From: Acinetobacter sp. ANC 3903
Lineage (GTDB): Bacteria > Pseudomonadota > Gammaproteobacteria > Pseudomonadales > Moraxellaceae
Reading direction: 5' to 3'
Assembly: GCF_002135315.1 (NCBI RefSeq)
Contig: NZ_NEGA01000003.1
Location: 124,001 to 188,000, forward strand
Length of the DNA: 64,000 nt
Of the stretch, positions 26,836 to 38,344 are shown piece by piece (position 1 is the stretch's first letter; each line of letters starts with the position of its first letter). The notes under the pieces were generated by a model. It had not been told where the DNA came from and did not search any database. It saw nothing but the letters and a program-made list of their open reading frames with translations. Position numbers and translations under genes: made by a program.

Positions 26836-27270
26836 TTATGGAAGCAATGCTTTAGGAACATATTTAGTATCAATGTCAGTAGTAGTATTTGCAGGTGCTG
26901 TTGCAGGTGCAATAATAGAACCGTTAGACTGAACTAATAGACCTAGCTTTTTACCAGCAATTTTGGCTGAAATACCATTATGGTAAGTTACTTGTACAGA
27001 ACATTGTGGTGTTGCACCAGCAGCAATCGTTGCATCAATAACCGCTACAGTTGCATATTTCCCACCCATTGTAGAATTACCACATTTACTGTTTTGTAAA
27101 TTATCAGTAATTTCTGTTTTTAAACCATCAGCTAAAGATGGGCCTTCAGATGCTTGAGAACGAGCAATATAATCCTGATAAGCAGGAATCGCGATAGCAG
27201 CCAAAATACCGATAATCGCTACAACGATCATTAATTCAATAAGAGTAAAACCCTTTTGCATAGATTTCAT
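26836..27270 (-). CDS. pilA: Major type IV pilin PilA (ComP-like)
   Basis: Main fibre subunit of the pilus. The 144-residue prepilin has the short leader MKSMQKG, then [20 protein letters not shown], with Glu5 present. Two Cys (SKCGNS and TPQCSV) could form an alpha-beta loop disulfide. The sequence ends KYVPKALLP, so there is no C-terminal Ser of the kind modified by TfpO. Any glycan would sit on an internal Ser/Thr. The ATG at 27270 has GGAGA upstream; a GTG 12 bases earlier is rejected. A sigma-54-type promoter lies about 70 bases upstream and a strong terminator follows, fitting a highly expressed single gene. Confidence 0.92.
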   Translation of the reverse strand: MKSMQKGFTLIELMIVVAIIGILAAIAIPAYQDYIARSQASEGPSLADGLKTEITDNLQNSKCGNSTMGGKYATVAVIDATIAAGATPQCSVQVTYHNGISAKIAGKKLGLLVQSNGSIIAPATAPANTTTDIDTKYVPKALLP

Positions 27271-27339
27271 AACATTCTCCACAAATGTTTTTTGTTTATT
27301 TATAAGCTTTGTAAAGCTAATTTAGCTTAATTTATAGTT

Positions 27340-27355
27340 AGCACTAACTGTGCCA
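27340..27355 (-). promoter_or_regulatory. Sigma-54 (RpoN) promoter of pilA
   Basis: On the minus strand TGGCACAGTTAGTGCT matches the -24/-12 consensus TGGCAC-N5-TTGCW except for one base. The invariant GG and GC are separated by the required 10 bases. Predicted transcription start is near 27330, giving a leader of about 60 bases. RpoN control of the major pilin through PilSR is established in Pseudomonas. Control by PilR here is inference. Confidence 0.8.
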
Positions 27356-27479
27356 AGATTGATTATAATAAAATTAATAAAAAAAACAGCACTTTAAAAA
27401 AATAAAATTGTTACAACGTAGTTTTAATGTTTTTTTTGGTAAAAAAGTGACATTTTATGTCACTAATCCACCTCTTTTT

Positions 27480-28040
27480 CTAGTCAATAATGATAGGAGC
27501 ATTCGTCAATTCATTATCTTGCTCTTTAATCGATTGAGCATAAAAGTGGTTGAGCACTTCACCAATGTTCATCACGCCTGACACCACAGCTTCCTTAAAC
27601 TGCTGGTCAACCAATTGCGTAATCATATTTTGGCAAATTTCATCCCAAATCATTTGCTGCGTGGCTGTTTTTATTCCCCGATCAATCACAATTTCAACTT
27701 TTCTTTCACATAAATTGATGTAGAGAAGCACACCGCTATTATATTCAGTATCCCATACCCCAAGTTCTGCAAACAGCTGACGCGCACGCATGCGGGTATT
27801 TTGAAAATAGGCCTGATTTACGGGCAGATGACCTTCAATGACTACCTGAATTTCCCCGACATGACCATGCTCAGCCTCAGTCACTACCTGCGCAATCGCA
27901 GCTTGATCGTGTTTGGAAAAATAGCGTTGTGTTGCAGGCATATATAAAAAATGCTTTAACCAACGCTTAAAACTGGGCTGACTTACTTCTGCTGTCTTAG
28001 GTTGTGTGACAATTTCTGTTGTATCTGTTGTTGTTACCAT
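27480..28040 (-). CDS. TPM-domain protein without signal peptide
   Basis: 186-residue protein of the TPM (TLP18.3/Psb32/MOLO-1) fold. Recognisable segments are GHVGEIQVVIEG, RARQLFAELGVWDTEYNSG, VLLYINLCERKVEIVIDRGI and the C-terminal helix region. No signal peptide or membrane helix is evident. It overlaps the preceding TPM gene by 7 bases and belongs to a lemA-TPM-TPM operon. Biochemical role unknown; membrane homeostasis has been suggested for such operons in other bacteria. Confidence 0.8.
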   Translation of the reverse strand: MVTTTDTTEIVTQPKTAEVSQPSFKRWLKHFLYMPATQRYFSKHDQAAIAQVVTEAEHGHVGEIQVVIEGHLPVNQAYFQNTRMRARQLFAELGVWDTEYNSGVLLYINLCERKVEIVIDRGIKTATQQMIWDEICQNMITQLVDQQFKEAVVSGVMNIGEVLNHFYAQSIKEQDNELTNAPIIID

Positions 28041-29095
28041 GATCCTGATGCCCCTCCTCCACCAAAGCCGCCACCGCCGCCACTAAATCCGCCACCACCA
28101 CCAAAGCCGCCACCACGTCCACCACCGCGACCGGCAGATGAAAGTACAAGTTGAAAAATGGTTTGCGCAATTGCAGTAATGAGTAAGAAAAAAATCCCGC
28201 CGCCGATTAATAAACTGGTGACTAATCCGGCTCCATTCACTAAACCTGCTACAGTTCCCGCAACAGCTGCTGTAGCAGCACTTAGAGGTTTGCCTACAAT
28301 AAATGAACCAATAATCCCTGCAATTAAAATAAATAAGGCTGTACTAAAGGTTTTCTCTTTGGCCTGTTGTTCATGCAAGGCTTTTTCTTGCCGGTCTTTC
28401 AGTTCCTGTGCTGCATTTGCTGCAACTTCAGGATCCATATTTAAAATACGTTCAATTTCAGCCAAACCGGCATCAATGCCTTGCACATATTGAGCCTGTT
28501 TAAAATAAGGTGTGATTTGATTACGAATGATTCGGCTAACAATAATATCCGGCAACACACCTTCCAGACCATATCCGGTTAAGATCTGGATACGCCGGTC
28601 ATTTACCGCAATCGCCATCAACAAACCATTATCCTGTTTTGCAGATCCAAGTTGCCATTTTTCAGCCACCCGCATAGCAAAATCAAAAACATCTTCCTGC
28701 CCTGTCGTCGGAACGATCACCACACCAATTTGGGCTTTGCCCTGTGCATGCAAGTTTAGAATGCGCTGGCTTAGTGCCTGCTTTTCACCAGCACTAAGCA
28801 AATTGGCCTGATCCACAATCGGTTCATTTAAAGTCGGCAGTCCACGGATAGATTCACCTTCCGCCATATCATTGGCAACTTGCGGCTGCCTTGCTTCTGA
28901 CTGCACCGATGGTTTTTGCTGAGTTTGATTTGCTTGTTGTTGCTCTTGAATCACTTTCCCGACGATAACCGCTTCTTCACTGTCACTGGCTGTGTCCACT
29001 TCACTCAAAGCAAATGAACTGGACAACATTGCAAAGCACAAGATCAGCACGTGTAAAATTATCGTGAACGTATTTTTATGTTCTGAAGAAAGCAT
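28034..29095 (-). CDS. YgcG-like TPM-domain membrane protein with Gly-rich tail
   Basis: 353 residues. An N-terminal signal/anchor (about 9-30) is followed by the TPM domain (about 85-235), with IRGLPTLNEPIVDQANLLS, IGVVIVPTTGQEDVFDFA and WQLGSAKQDNGLLMAIAVND. A helical linker and two hydrophobic segments (about 250-315) follow, then a Gly/Phe-rich tail ending GGGGASGSW, typical of YgcG. Second gene of the lemA operon. SD AAGGATG precedes the ATG. Probably envelope-located; molecular function unknown. Confidence 0.85.
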   Translation of the reverse strand: MLSSEHKNTFTIILHVLILCFAMLSSSFALSEVDTASDSEEAVIVGKVIQEQQQANQTQQKPSVQSEARQPQVANDMAEGESIRGLPTLNEPIVDQANLLSAGEKQALSQRILNLHAQGKAQIGVVIVPTTGQEDVFDFAMRVAEKWQLGSAKQDNGLLMAIAVNDRRIQILTGYGLEGVLPDIIVSRIIRNQITPYFKQAQYVQGIDAGLAEIERILNMDPEVAANAAQELKDRQEKALHEQQAKEKTFSTALFILIAGIIGSFIVGKPLSAATAAVAGTVAGLVNGAGLVTSLLIGGGIFFLLITAIAQTIFQLVLSSAGRGGGRGGGFGGGGGFSGGGGGFGGGGASGSW

Positions 29096-29136
29096 AAGCG
29101 CATCCTTTTCTATTCAGGCACCTTACTCATGACCTA

Positions 29137-29727
29137 CTAGTTAAATGTAACCTTAGGTGCGCTTTGTGCACCCTGTTCTGCACTGAAATTCGGTTTTGGA
29201 TTCATTCCGATGACTTTGGCCGTCATCACTTGCGGGAACTGACGTACATATGAATTGTAGTCCTGCACAGTGCTGATATAACGATTACGGGCAACTGCAA
29301 TGCGGTTTTCAGTCCCTTCGAGTTGTACCTGTAAATCACGAAACTGCTCATTGGCTTTTAAGTCCGGATAGTTTTCTGAAACCGCAATTAAGCGTGACAA
29401 TGCACTGGTCATCTGGGCCTGAGCCTGCTGATATTTTTGGAATAAAGCAGGATCTTCCAGCACTTGTTTATCCACTTTTAGACCTGCAACATTGGCACGC
29501 GCCTGAGTCACTTCAGTCAATACCTGCTCTTCATGTTTGGCATAGCCTTTCACCACATTCACCAGATTAGGCACCAAATCTGCACGGCGTTGATACTGGT
29601 TTTGTACTTCTGCCCAAGAAGCTGAAACCGCCTCATCCTTCACCTGTAAAGTGTTATAACCACAGCCGCTTAAGGTCAGCGTGCTCGCAAGCACGACTGT
29701 CGCTGCAGTTTTTTTCATAAAATTCAT
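29137..29727 (-). CDS. lemA: LemA family lipoprotein
   Basis: 196-residue LemA protein with a lipoprotein signal (lipobox LSGC, Cys22) followed by the alpha-helical LemA core: WAEVQNQYQRRADLVPNLVNVVKGYAKHE split over residues 39-67, then LSRLIAVSENYPDLKAN. The start at 29727 has an AGAGGAAT site. First gene of lemA-TPM-TPM. LemA proteins are widely conserved next to TPM or peptidase genes; their role is not settled. Confidence 0.92.
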   Translation of the reverse strand: MNFMKKTAATVVLASTLTLSGCGYNTLQVKDEAVSASWAEVQNQYQRRADLVPNLVNVVKGYAKHEEQVLTEVTQARANVAGLKVDKQVLEDPALFQKYQQAQAQMTSALSRLIAVSENYPDLKANEQFRDLQVQLEGTENRIAVARNRYISTVQDYNSYVRQFPQVMTAKVIGMNPKPNFSAEQGAQSAPKVTFN

Positions 29728-29842
29728 TGCGCTATTCCTCTATTATTTATTTGTATTTGTTTAAATATTTTTATTGTAAACATATTTAGCCACAGTTTTG
29801 TTTAATTTATTTATTCAAGATGAAGTTCATTTTTTTCAAGAA

Positions 29843-29871
29843 AATAAAAAGCCCGATCATCAATCGAGCTT
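29843..29871 (-). terminator. Terminator after the metal-dependent hydrolase gene
   Basis: The minus-strand stem agctcgat / atcgggct (one G-T pair), with loop tgatg, is followed by a T run. It lies 19 bases past the stop of the gene at 29890. Confidence 0.75.
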
Positions 29872-29889
29872 AATCCAGCAAATTTTCAA

Positions 29890-30774
29890 TCAGCTATAGG
29901 CAACTGTTGATAGCTCCTTTTGAAATTCCGGATGGAGATATTCGGTCGCCAGTCGCTGCTTCCAATCCTTGACGATCTCGCTATAGTCAATTTCAGAAGG
30001 ATGAAAATCAGCTTTAAAATAAGATAAATACTCAGGCAATAACTGGACAAACATTTTCCCGATTAAATAAATTCCCAGAAGATTACCCGCCACTTTAGGT
30101 AAACTTTTTTTCTTATCTTGCCAAAATAACCGAGTGGCCGAATAGAAGGTCAAGCTGGCAAAACCTGTGGTCACACTACGCATAATCATACGCCGCACTT
30201 TATCATCCCCATACACATACTGATAAACATCAAAGGCGACAGCACGATGTTCAATTTCCTCAATGGCATGCCAGACCCAGAGTTTGATGGTATCTTCATC
30301 CAGGCTTGCCAAGATTTCAGGATGTCGCAGAATATATCCGCCCAGCAAAGCGGTAAAATGCTCAAAGGCACAGGTAATCGCCAGCTGAATTTTAGGATGC
30401 AGTCCTTTTATATAGCTGTCTTTACGTGCCAGCCAAGCCTGAAATCGGTCAAGATGATAATCATCACGGCGCCAAGCAGCATTAAACTCGGCATGGGCTT
30501 TGGAATGCATGGCTTCCTGTCCAATAAAGGCTGCAATTTGAGCCTGCAATTTTTCATCTTTTACCTGATCACGAACATTACGCACGCTATGCACGAAAAA
30601 CTGTTCTCCTATAGGAAATGTAGAAGATAGCGCGGTCAGCAAATGTGACATGATAGGGGAATTGGCGAAATAATGCCTGCGAATGGCTTGCGGATTAAAT
30701 TGTGGTTTACGCACTGTAATCCCGATAGCCTTTGGACGATTTTGATATGATTTTTCTGTCGTCACTTGAGTCAT
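29890..30774 (-). CDS. Predicted metal-dependent hydrolase (PF10118-type)
   Basis: 294-residue protein of the uncharacterised metal-hydrolase family common in Acinetobacter and Pseudomonas. Conserved acidic/His helices are visible: FIGQEAMHSKAHAEFN (about 91-106), CAFEHFTALLGGY and HAIEEIEHRAVAFDVY. The E-x2-H pattern resembles a diiron ferritin-like site. The ATG at 30774 has an AGGA site; the upstream open frame is rejected. It stands alone with its own terminator. Substrate unknown. Confidence 0.8.
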   Translation of the reverse strand: MTQVTTEKSYQNRPKAIGITVRKPQFNPQAIRRHYFANSPIMSHLLTALSSTFPIGEQFFVHSVRNVRDQVKDEKLQAQIAAFIGQEAMHSKAHAEFNAAWRRDDYHLDRFQAWLARKDSYIKGLHPKIQLAITCAFEHFTALLGGYILRHPEILASLDEDTIKLWVWHAIEEIEHRAVAFDVYQYVYGDDKVRRMIMRSVTTGFASLTFYSATRLFWQDKKKSLPKVAGNLLGIYLIGKMFVQLLPEYLSYFKADFHPSEIDYSEIVKDWKQRLATEYLHPEFQKELSTVAYS

Positions 30775-30905
30775 GTCGTTAATCCTAAAAATTTGATCGG
30801 ATAATAACCTTAGTATGAACAGCAATTTTTCTGACAGATATGGCGAAAGCGCTTGTTGAATTAGCGAAAAGGTTCATTTTTTATTTAGCCCAACCATTTA
30901 AGAAG

Positions 30906-30956
30906 TTCCCTCTCCATGTGGGAGATGAGCAGCGCTGCTGCGCAAGGATGAGGGAA
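30906..30956. repeat. Imperfect palindromic repeat, REP-like
   Basis: Outer arms ttccctc / gagggaa enclose smaller hairpins (tctcc...ggaga and gcagcgctgc). It sits in the 296-base non-coding stretch between the hydrolase gene and gltD, with no open frame of substance. Similar elements are, from memory, dispersed in Acinetobacter genomes. Copy number cannot be tested here. Confidence 0.55.
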
Positions 30957-30980
30957 AATTTATATTTAAATCCTCCCCAA

Positions 30981-31001
30981 CCCTCCTTTGATAAAGGAGG
31001 G
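30981..31001. repeat. Palindromic repeat ccctccttt / aaaggaggg
   Basis: A perfect 9-base inverted repeat with loop gat, preceded by tcctccccaa. It resembles a short intergenic repeat that I recall being common in Acinetobacter. No terminator T run follows it. Confidence 0.55.
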
Positions 31002-31014
31002 AGTTATATAGGCA

Positions 31015-31040
31015 ATAAAAAACCCGCCGAAGCGGGTTTC
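31015..31040 (-). terminator. Rho-independent terminator after gltD
   Basis: The stem aaacccgc / gcgggttt with loop cgaa has a T run on the minus strand, 31 bases past the gltD stop. Confidence 0.88.
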
Positions 31041-31070
31041 TAGAATGAATCCAATTCAGTTTAAACCGAA

Positions 31071-32528
<1,458 letters not shown>

Positions 32529-32566
32529 TTACCGCTACACCTGCCTATCAATCTGCAGTAGTGGAA

Positions 32567-35500
32567 TTATTGTGGATCAGCTTTGGTTGTTTTCAAAAGC
32601 GTTTGCAAATTAGCAGCTTTTGGTTTTACAAGCCAGAATTTACGGCTGTAAAAATCAAACTCATTGCGGATCTTGTACGCCCAAGCACTACCTGTTTCAG
32701 CAATATGTTCATCTAAGATACGAAGCAAGAATTCTTGATGCTCTTCCATCGCCTCTGTAGAAATACGGTTCAATTCAATTAGCTCATGGTTGTAATGGTC
32801 AACGAAGTCGTTATCCAAATCAAGTACATAAGCAAAACCGCCAGTCATACCTGCACCGAAGTTATGACCCACTTTACCGAGTACAGTCACAATACCGCCA
32901 GTCATGTATTCACAGCAGTGATCGCCTGCACCTTCAATCACGGCAAAGGCACCTGAGTTACGTACCGCAAAACGCTCACCTGCAGTACCTGCAGCAAACA
33001 GTTTACCGCCAGTCGCACCATACAAACAGGTATTACCAATAATTGCCGTTTCTTGAGTTTGGAAAGGCGAACCTTTTGGTGGGAAGATCGATACGCGACC
33101 ACCCGCCATACCTTTACCGACGTAATCGTTGGCATCGCCTTCAAGTTTGATATGCAAACCGCCAGCATTCCAAACACCGAGTGACTGACCTGCAGTACCT
33201 TTCAAATTCATAACAACAGGATGTGCTTCCATGCTGAGGTTGCCATAACGTTTAGCAATCTCACCAGAAATACGTGCACCAATTGAACGGTCACAGTTCA
33301 CCACATTAAAGCTAAACTCACCGCTCTTACCGGCTTCAATGGTCGGAAGCATCTCATCAACCATTTTCTCTGCAAGCAGACCTTTATCGAATGGCGCATT
33401 ACCTTGTACTTGGCAATATTGCGCCTTACCTTCTGCAGATGGATGTGAAGTCAATAATGCACTTAAATCCAAGTGAGCATGTTTATCCGTTTCACCTGGC
33501 AATACTTCAAGCAGATCAGTACGGCCAATCAGGTCTTTCAGGCTTGATACACCAAGCGCTGCCAACCATTCACGTGTTTCTTCCGCAATAAAGTGGAAGA
33601 AGTTGATCAGCATTTCAGGCTCACCGATGTAGTGTTCCTGACGTAAATGATCCTGTTGGGTTGCAACACCGGTCGCACAGTTGTTCAAGTGACAGATACG
33701 CAGGTATTTACAACCCAATGCAATCATTGGCGTAGAACCGAAACCGAAGCTTTCCGCACCGAGAATTGCCGCTTTCACCACGTCTAGACCAGTTTTCAAA
33801 CCACCATCGGTTTGTACGCGTACTTTGCCACGTAGGTCATTCACACGAAGGGCTTGATGCGCTTCAGAAAGACCTAATTCCCATGGAGAACCGGCATGGT
33901 GAATTGAAGACAATGGCGACGCTGCGGTACCACCGTCATAACCTGAAATGGTAATGAAGTCAGCATAGGCTTTCGCTACACCTGCAGCAATTGTACCTAC
34001 ACCCGGTTCAGATACCAGTTTTACTGACACCATCGCCTGAGGATTGACTTGTTTCAAGTCAAAGATCAATTGTGACAAATCTTCAATTGAGTAGATATCA
34101 TGGTGCGGCGGAGGTGAAATTAAGGTTACGCCTGGTACTGAGTAACGTAAACGTGCAATTAAGCCATTCACTTTACCACCCGGTAACTGACCACCTTCAC
34201 CCGGTTTTGCACCTTGCGCCACTTTAATCTGCAACACTTCAGCAGAAGTTAAATACGCAGGTGTTACACCAAAACGACCAGAAGCGATCTGTTTGATTTT
34301 CGAGTTACGGATGGTGCCATAACGCGCTGGATCTTCACCGCCCTCACCAGAGTTTGAACGACCACCGATGGTATTCATGGCAATGGCAATCGCTTCATGT
34401 GCTTCAGGAGACAATGCACCCAAAGACATCCCGGCAGAGTCGAAACGTGGCAGAATTTCTTCAACCGATTCCACTTGATCTAGTGCAATTGAATTATCGG
34501 TTTTCAGCTTCAACAAGTCACGAATGGTAGCGACCGGACGGTTGTTTACCAGTTCAGCATATTCTTTAAAGTCTGCATATTTGCCAGAACGAACTGATTT
34601 ATGTAGGGCATTGATCACGTCCGGGTTAAATGCATGGTATTCCTTGTCGAATACGAATTTCAGCATGCCACCCTGATCGATTGGCTTACGTGATTTCCAC
34701 GCTGTATCAGCCAGTTTTTTCAGATCATTTTCAAGATCAGCAAAAGTTGCACCTTTAATACGACTTGGTACGCCAGTGAAGCATTTAGCAACCACTTCAG
34801 TCGACAGACCAACTGCTTCAAATAACTGGCCACCACGGTAAGAGGCAACAGTCGAAATACCCATTTTCGAAAGGACTTTCAATAAGCCTTTTTCAATCCC
34901 TTTACGGAAGTTGGCTTGGGCATGGATTGGATCACCCAACAACTCGCCTTTCGCGATCAAGTCATTGATCACGTCATATGCCAGGTAAGGATAAATCGCA
35001 GTTGCACCAAAGCCCAAGATCACCGCAAATTGGTGTGGATCACGTGCCAAACCTGTTTCAACAATAATGTTGGCATCAGTACGCAGGCCCACATTGATTA
35101 AGTAGTGATGTACTGCACCTGTTGCCATGAGTGCATTAGCAGGCAAGAAACCTTGACGGATTTTCTTGTCTGAAAGCACCAATAAAGTTTTACCATCACG
35201 AATCGCTTGTGCAGCCTCGATACAAATACGTGTAAGCGCAGCTTCCAGACCTTCAGTTTCTGCATAGTTCAAATCGATATCAGCAATTTCGTAACCCGGA
35301 CGCCCAAGGGTACGAATCTGATGCATTTTTGAATTAGTCAGTACAGGACTAGAAATAATCAAGCGATCGGCATGTTCAGGGCTTTGCTCGAATACGTTTT
35401 GTTCGCGACCCAGGCAAGTTTCCAATGACATCACAATCGATTCACGTAATGGGTCGATTGGCGGATTGGTGACCTGTGCAAACTGTTGGCGGAAGTAATC

Positions 35501-37048
35501 TGATACATGGCGTACTTGACGAGACAATACTGCCATTGGCGTATCATCACCCATTGAACCCACTGCTTCCTGGCCACTTTCAGCGATTGGGCGAAGCAAC
35601 TGGTCACGCTCTTCAAAAGTCACCATGAACATTTTCTGTGATGCTTTCAGCTCATCGCCTTTCAAGCCTTGATCACATAAATATTCTTCCAGTTCCGGAC
35701 TACCTTGAATGCGTACAGAGTTCTCACGCAACCATTCACGGTAAGGACGCATTTTTTTCAAATGGTTGCTGACATCTTTGGTGTCAAGCATTTTTCCAGT
35801 GAAAGTATCAATCACCAGAATTTGACCCGGGCCAACACGACCTTTAGAAATCACATCTTCAGGTTGATAACCCCAAACACCAATTTCTGATGCAAGCGTG
35901 ATGTAGCCATTTTTAGTAATCACCCAACGTGCTGGACGTAAGCCATTACGATCCAGCATACAGATCGCATGACGGCCATCTTGAATCACCAGACCCGCCG
36001 GACCATCCCAAGCTTCCATATGCTTAGAGTTGAATTCATAGAATGCACGAAGGTCTGCATCTAAAGTTTCAACGTTTTGCCAAGCTGGTGGAACCAGCAT
36101 ACGCAGTGCACGGAACAGGTCCATGCCGCCACCGACAAGAATCTCAAGCATGTTATCCAGGCTTGAAGAGTCTGAACCGGTACGGTTCACAATCGGGTTA
36201 AGATCGGTTAAGCCAGGTAATAGCGAGTTTTCGAATTTTGGTGTACGCGCCATTGCCCAGTTACGGTTTGCAGTAATGGTGTTGATTTCACCATTATGCG
36301 CCAGATAACGGAACGGCTGTGCTAAAGGCCAACGCGGTAAAGTGTTGGTCGAGAAACGTTGGTGGAACACTACAATATGAGATTCCAGGCGTTCATCTGC
36401 CAAATCGGTGTAAAAGTCAGCAATCGCTTCAGGCATCATCAGGCCTTTATAGCTAATCACTGTAGAACACAAAGTGGTCACATAGAATGATGGATCATTA
36501 GTTAACTGTTGTTCTGCACGACGACGTGCCAAGAACAATTTACGGTTAAACTCGACCTCAGTCACACCCATAGGGCAGTTGACAATAATCTGTTCGAATG
36601 CAGGTAAAGACTGCATTGCAATTTCACCAAGCACACCGTTATTGGTTGGAATAACACGCCAAGCGAGAACTTTAAGACCTTCAGATTCAATTTCTTTGGC
36701 CAGCACTTGTTTAGAATGTGCAGCAATTGCTGGGTCTACATTTAAAAATACGGTACCGACAGCAAAAATTTCGCTTAAAGTGATATCACTGAGTTTTTTT
36801 GCTTCTTCACGGAAGAATTTCTTCGGCATTGCCAAGAGCAGACCACAACCATCCCCTGTCTTACCATCTGCGGCAATACCACCACGGTGTGTCATACAGC
36901 TAAGACTATGCATAGCAGTCTTGACGAGATCATGGCTGGCATCACCCTGCATATGGGCGATTAAACCGAAACCACAGTTATCTTTAAACTCATCCGGTTG
37001 GTATAAACCTTGAGCGGGAGCTACAGTATTAGGCGATGGCATGTGCAT
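32567..37048 (-). CDS. gltB: Glutamate synthase (NADPH) large subunit
   Basis: Catalytic subunit of GOGAT. 1493 residues, the usual size. An N-terminal class II glutamine amidotransferase begins with the nucleophile Cys25 ([13 protein letters not shown]) after a short propeptide. It is followed by the central domain, the FMN-binding synthase domain, and the 3Fe-4S Cys cluster ([16 protein letters not shown]). The C-terminal GXGXG beta-helix contains [17 protein letters not shown]. The ATG at 37048 is used; a second ATG two codons later is also possible. Forms gltBD. Confidence 0.97.
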   Translation of the reverse strand: MHMPSPNTVAPAQGLYQPDEFKDNCGFGLIAHMQGDASHDLVKTAMHSLSCMTHRGGIAADGKTGDGCGLLLAMPKKFFREEAKKLSDITLSEIFAVGTVFLNVDPAIAAHSKQVLAKEIESEGLKVLAWRVIPTNNGVLGEIAMQSLPAFEQIIVNCPMGVTEVEFNRKLFLARRRAEQQLTNDPSFYVTTLCSTVISYKGLMMPEAIADFYTDLADERLESHIVVFHQRFSTNTLPRWPLAQPFRYLAHNGEINTITANRNWAMARTPKFENSLLPGLTDLNPIVNRTGSDSSSLDNMLEILVGGGMDLFRALRMLVPPAWQNVETLDADLRAFYEFNSKHMEAWDGPAGLVIQDGRHAICMLDRNGLRPARWVITKNGYITLASEIGVWGYQPEDVISKGRVGPGQILVIDTFTGKMLDTKDVSNHLKKMRPYREWLRENSVRIQGSPELEEYLCDQGLKGDELKASQKMFMVTFEERDQLLRPIAESGQEAVGSMGDDTPMAVLSRQVRHVSDYFRQQFAQVTNPPIDPLRESIVMSLETCLGREQNVFEQSPEHADRLIISSPVLTNSKMHQIRTLGRPGYEIADIDLNYAETEGLEAALTRICIEAAQAIRDGKTLLVLSDKKIRQGFLPANALMATGAVHHYLINVGLRTDANIIVETGLARDPHQFAVILGFGATAIYPYLAYDVINDLIAKGELLGDPIHAQANFRKGIEKGLLKVLSKMGISTVASYRGGQLFEAVGLSTEVVAKCFTGVPSRIKGATFADLENDLKKLADTAWKSRKPIDQGGMLKFVFDKEYHAFNPDVINALHKSVRSGKYADFKEYAELVNNRPVATIRDLLKLKTDNSIALDQVESVEEILPRFDSAGMSLGALSPEAHEAIAIAMNTIGGRSNSGEGGEDPARYGTIRNSKIKQIASGRFGVTPAYLTSAEVLQIKVAQGAKPGEGGQLPGGKVNGLIARLRYSVPGVTLISPPPHHDIYSIEDLSQLIFDLKQVNPQAMVSVKLVSEPGVGTIAAGVAKAYADFITISGYDGGTAASPLSSIHHAGSPWELGLSEAHQALRVNDLRGKVRVQTDGGLKTGLDVVKAAILGAESFGFGSTPMIALGCKYLRICHLNNCATGVATQQDHLRQEHYIGEPEMLINFFHFIAEETREWLAALGVSSLKDLIGRTDLLEVLPGETDKHAHLDLSALLTSHPSAEGKAQYCQVQGNAPFDKGLLAEKMVDEMLPTIEAGKSGEFSFNVVNCDRSIGARISGEIAKRYGNLSMEAHPVVMNLKGTAGQSLGVWNAGGLHIKLEGDANDYVGKGMAGGRVSIFPPKGSPFQTQETAIIGNTCLYGATGGKLFAAGTAGERFAVRNSGAFAVIEGAGDHCCEYMTGGIVTVLGKVGHNFGAGMTGGFAYVLDLDNDFVDHYNHELIELNRISTEAMEEHQEFLLRILDEHIAETGSAWAYKIRNEFDFYSRKFWLVKPKAANLQTLLKTTKADPQ

Positions 37049-37495
37049 AGCGTACCCTTCTTTTCAACATGGCCCATAAAGCGGGCATCTAACAATCAAA
37101 TATCTTCTTTGCGATTTAGTCCAATTTACTCACTTTAAGATCAATGATGAGTAAAATCTTTTCATCATGCTTAAGATAATCCGATTTTAATCTTTGTACA
37201 TGAATTAATTGCAAAAATGTTTTGCTTCGTTCACGCACTCTTTTAAAGCAGGCAAATTTGACGATTTCGCACAATCATTGAATCTTTTCGCGCCAAAACA
37301 GGGACATCAACTCAATTCACGCACCAATTAAGCAAAAAATATGCCAATCACAAAAAGACAATGCTAAACGTTTTAAATATAGAAACATTAAAGTTTTGCG
37401 AATTTTATCAAACTCTCAGCAAAACATTTTTTGCACTATATTTGTGCGTATTATTATTTTTATAACCTAATTTGCTCTATTTTAGAACTATATTT
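37049..37495. other. Non-coding region between the SPOR gene and gltB
   Basis: 447 bases, AT-rich, with no credible gene. It should hold the gltBD promoter, but no convincing -35/-10 pair was found. A short hairpin (gccc...gggc) lies about 35 bases upstream of gltB. The inverted repeat gttttgc / gcaaaac near 37393-37428 lacks a proper T run, so termination of the upstream operon is uncertain. Confidence 0.5.
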
Positions 37496-38341
37496 TTAGT
37501 TAAATGGGTCATTAATTTCTTTTTCTGCAACTTTATTTCCGCCTTGTTTCGGTGCAGATTCGACAGCTGAATGTGACTGCTGTACATCCACTACATTGCC
37601 CTGTTCGTCGCGACGTGTCACAGTGGTGGTTGTAGTTGCTGTTTTAGCATCAGTTGCCGGCTCATTGGATTTTGGTTTTACAATTGCCAATACGCTTTCG
37701 TCAACTTTAGGTAAAGGCGCAGATTTCAGATTGACTGCATACAGCTTATTATTAGTGCCCATTTCATCTGCGCCCATGTCATTTACTAAAGATACATAAT
37801 TTTCAATATCCTGTACTTTAGGCTGAACAGTCTTGGGAAATTGCAGCGGTAATTGCTCTAGCATACGTTGAGCTTCATCTTTATTTCTATATACTCCATA
37901 GAGAAGCACATATTGTTCAATCTGGTTCTCACCGCTTAAACGTATATAAAAAAAGTTCTTGCGATCGGATTGTTTTTTTAAAAAACTGCGAATCACATCA
38001 TCTTTGGTTGTGCGAAACAATTCGATGGTACTTGCGTTCTTATTATCATTAATAAACTTGCTACCACGAAATTCCGGTTCATAACTTCCAGTGGTCACCA
38101 CACGTGTGGTCATTTCTAAAGGACGAACTTCATCCTGTAGCGCACCAAGCAAGTTCGTTGCAGCAACTTTTTCGGGTTGAATTTGTAGCTCAGACTCCGT
38201 TTCAGCAGATTTTTCCACTTCAACTAAAGCATCACTATCCGTGATTGCCCAAAAAACAAGTGCTGCAAATAAACACACCACCCCACACACCAGCCAGATA
38301 TAATTTTGAATACGTTGCCATTGTGTACGGAGGGTTGCCAT
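37496..38341 (-). CDS. Inner-membrane SPOR-like domain protein
   Basis: 281 residues. One membrane helix near residues 14-33 is followed by a periplasmic region. About residues 125-165 (NFFYIRLSGENQIEQYVLLY, then GVYRNKDEAQRMLEQLP) resemble a SPOR peptidoglycan-binding fold. The C-terminal part is Thr/Lys-rich and low complexity. It lies 3 bases after aroB, the position where DamX-like proteins occur in other Gammaproteobacteria. A role in cell division is inference from that synteny. Confidence 0.7.
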   Translation of the reverse strand: MATLRTQWQRIQNYIWLVCGVVCLFAALVFWAITDSDALVEVEKSAETESELQIQPEKVAATNLLGALQDEVRPLEMTTRVVTTGSYEPEFRGSKFINDNKNASTIELFRTTKDDVIRSFLKKQSDRKNFFYIRLSGENQIEQYVLLYGVYRNKDEAQRMLEQLPLQFPKTVQPKVQDIENYVSLVNDMGADEMGTNNKLYAVNLKSAPLPKVDESVLAIVKPKSNEPATDAKTATTTTTVTRRDEQGNVVDVQQSHSAVESAPKQGGNKVAEKEINDPFN

Positions 38342-38344
38342 GAG

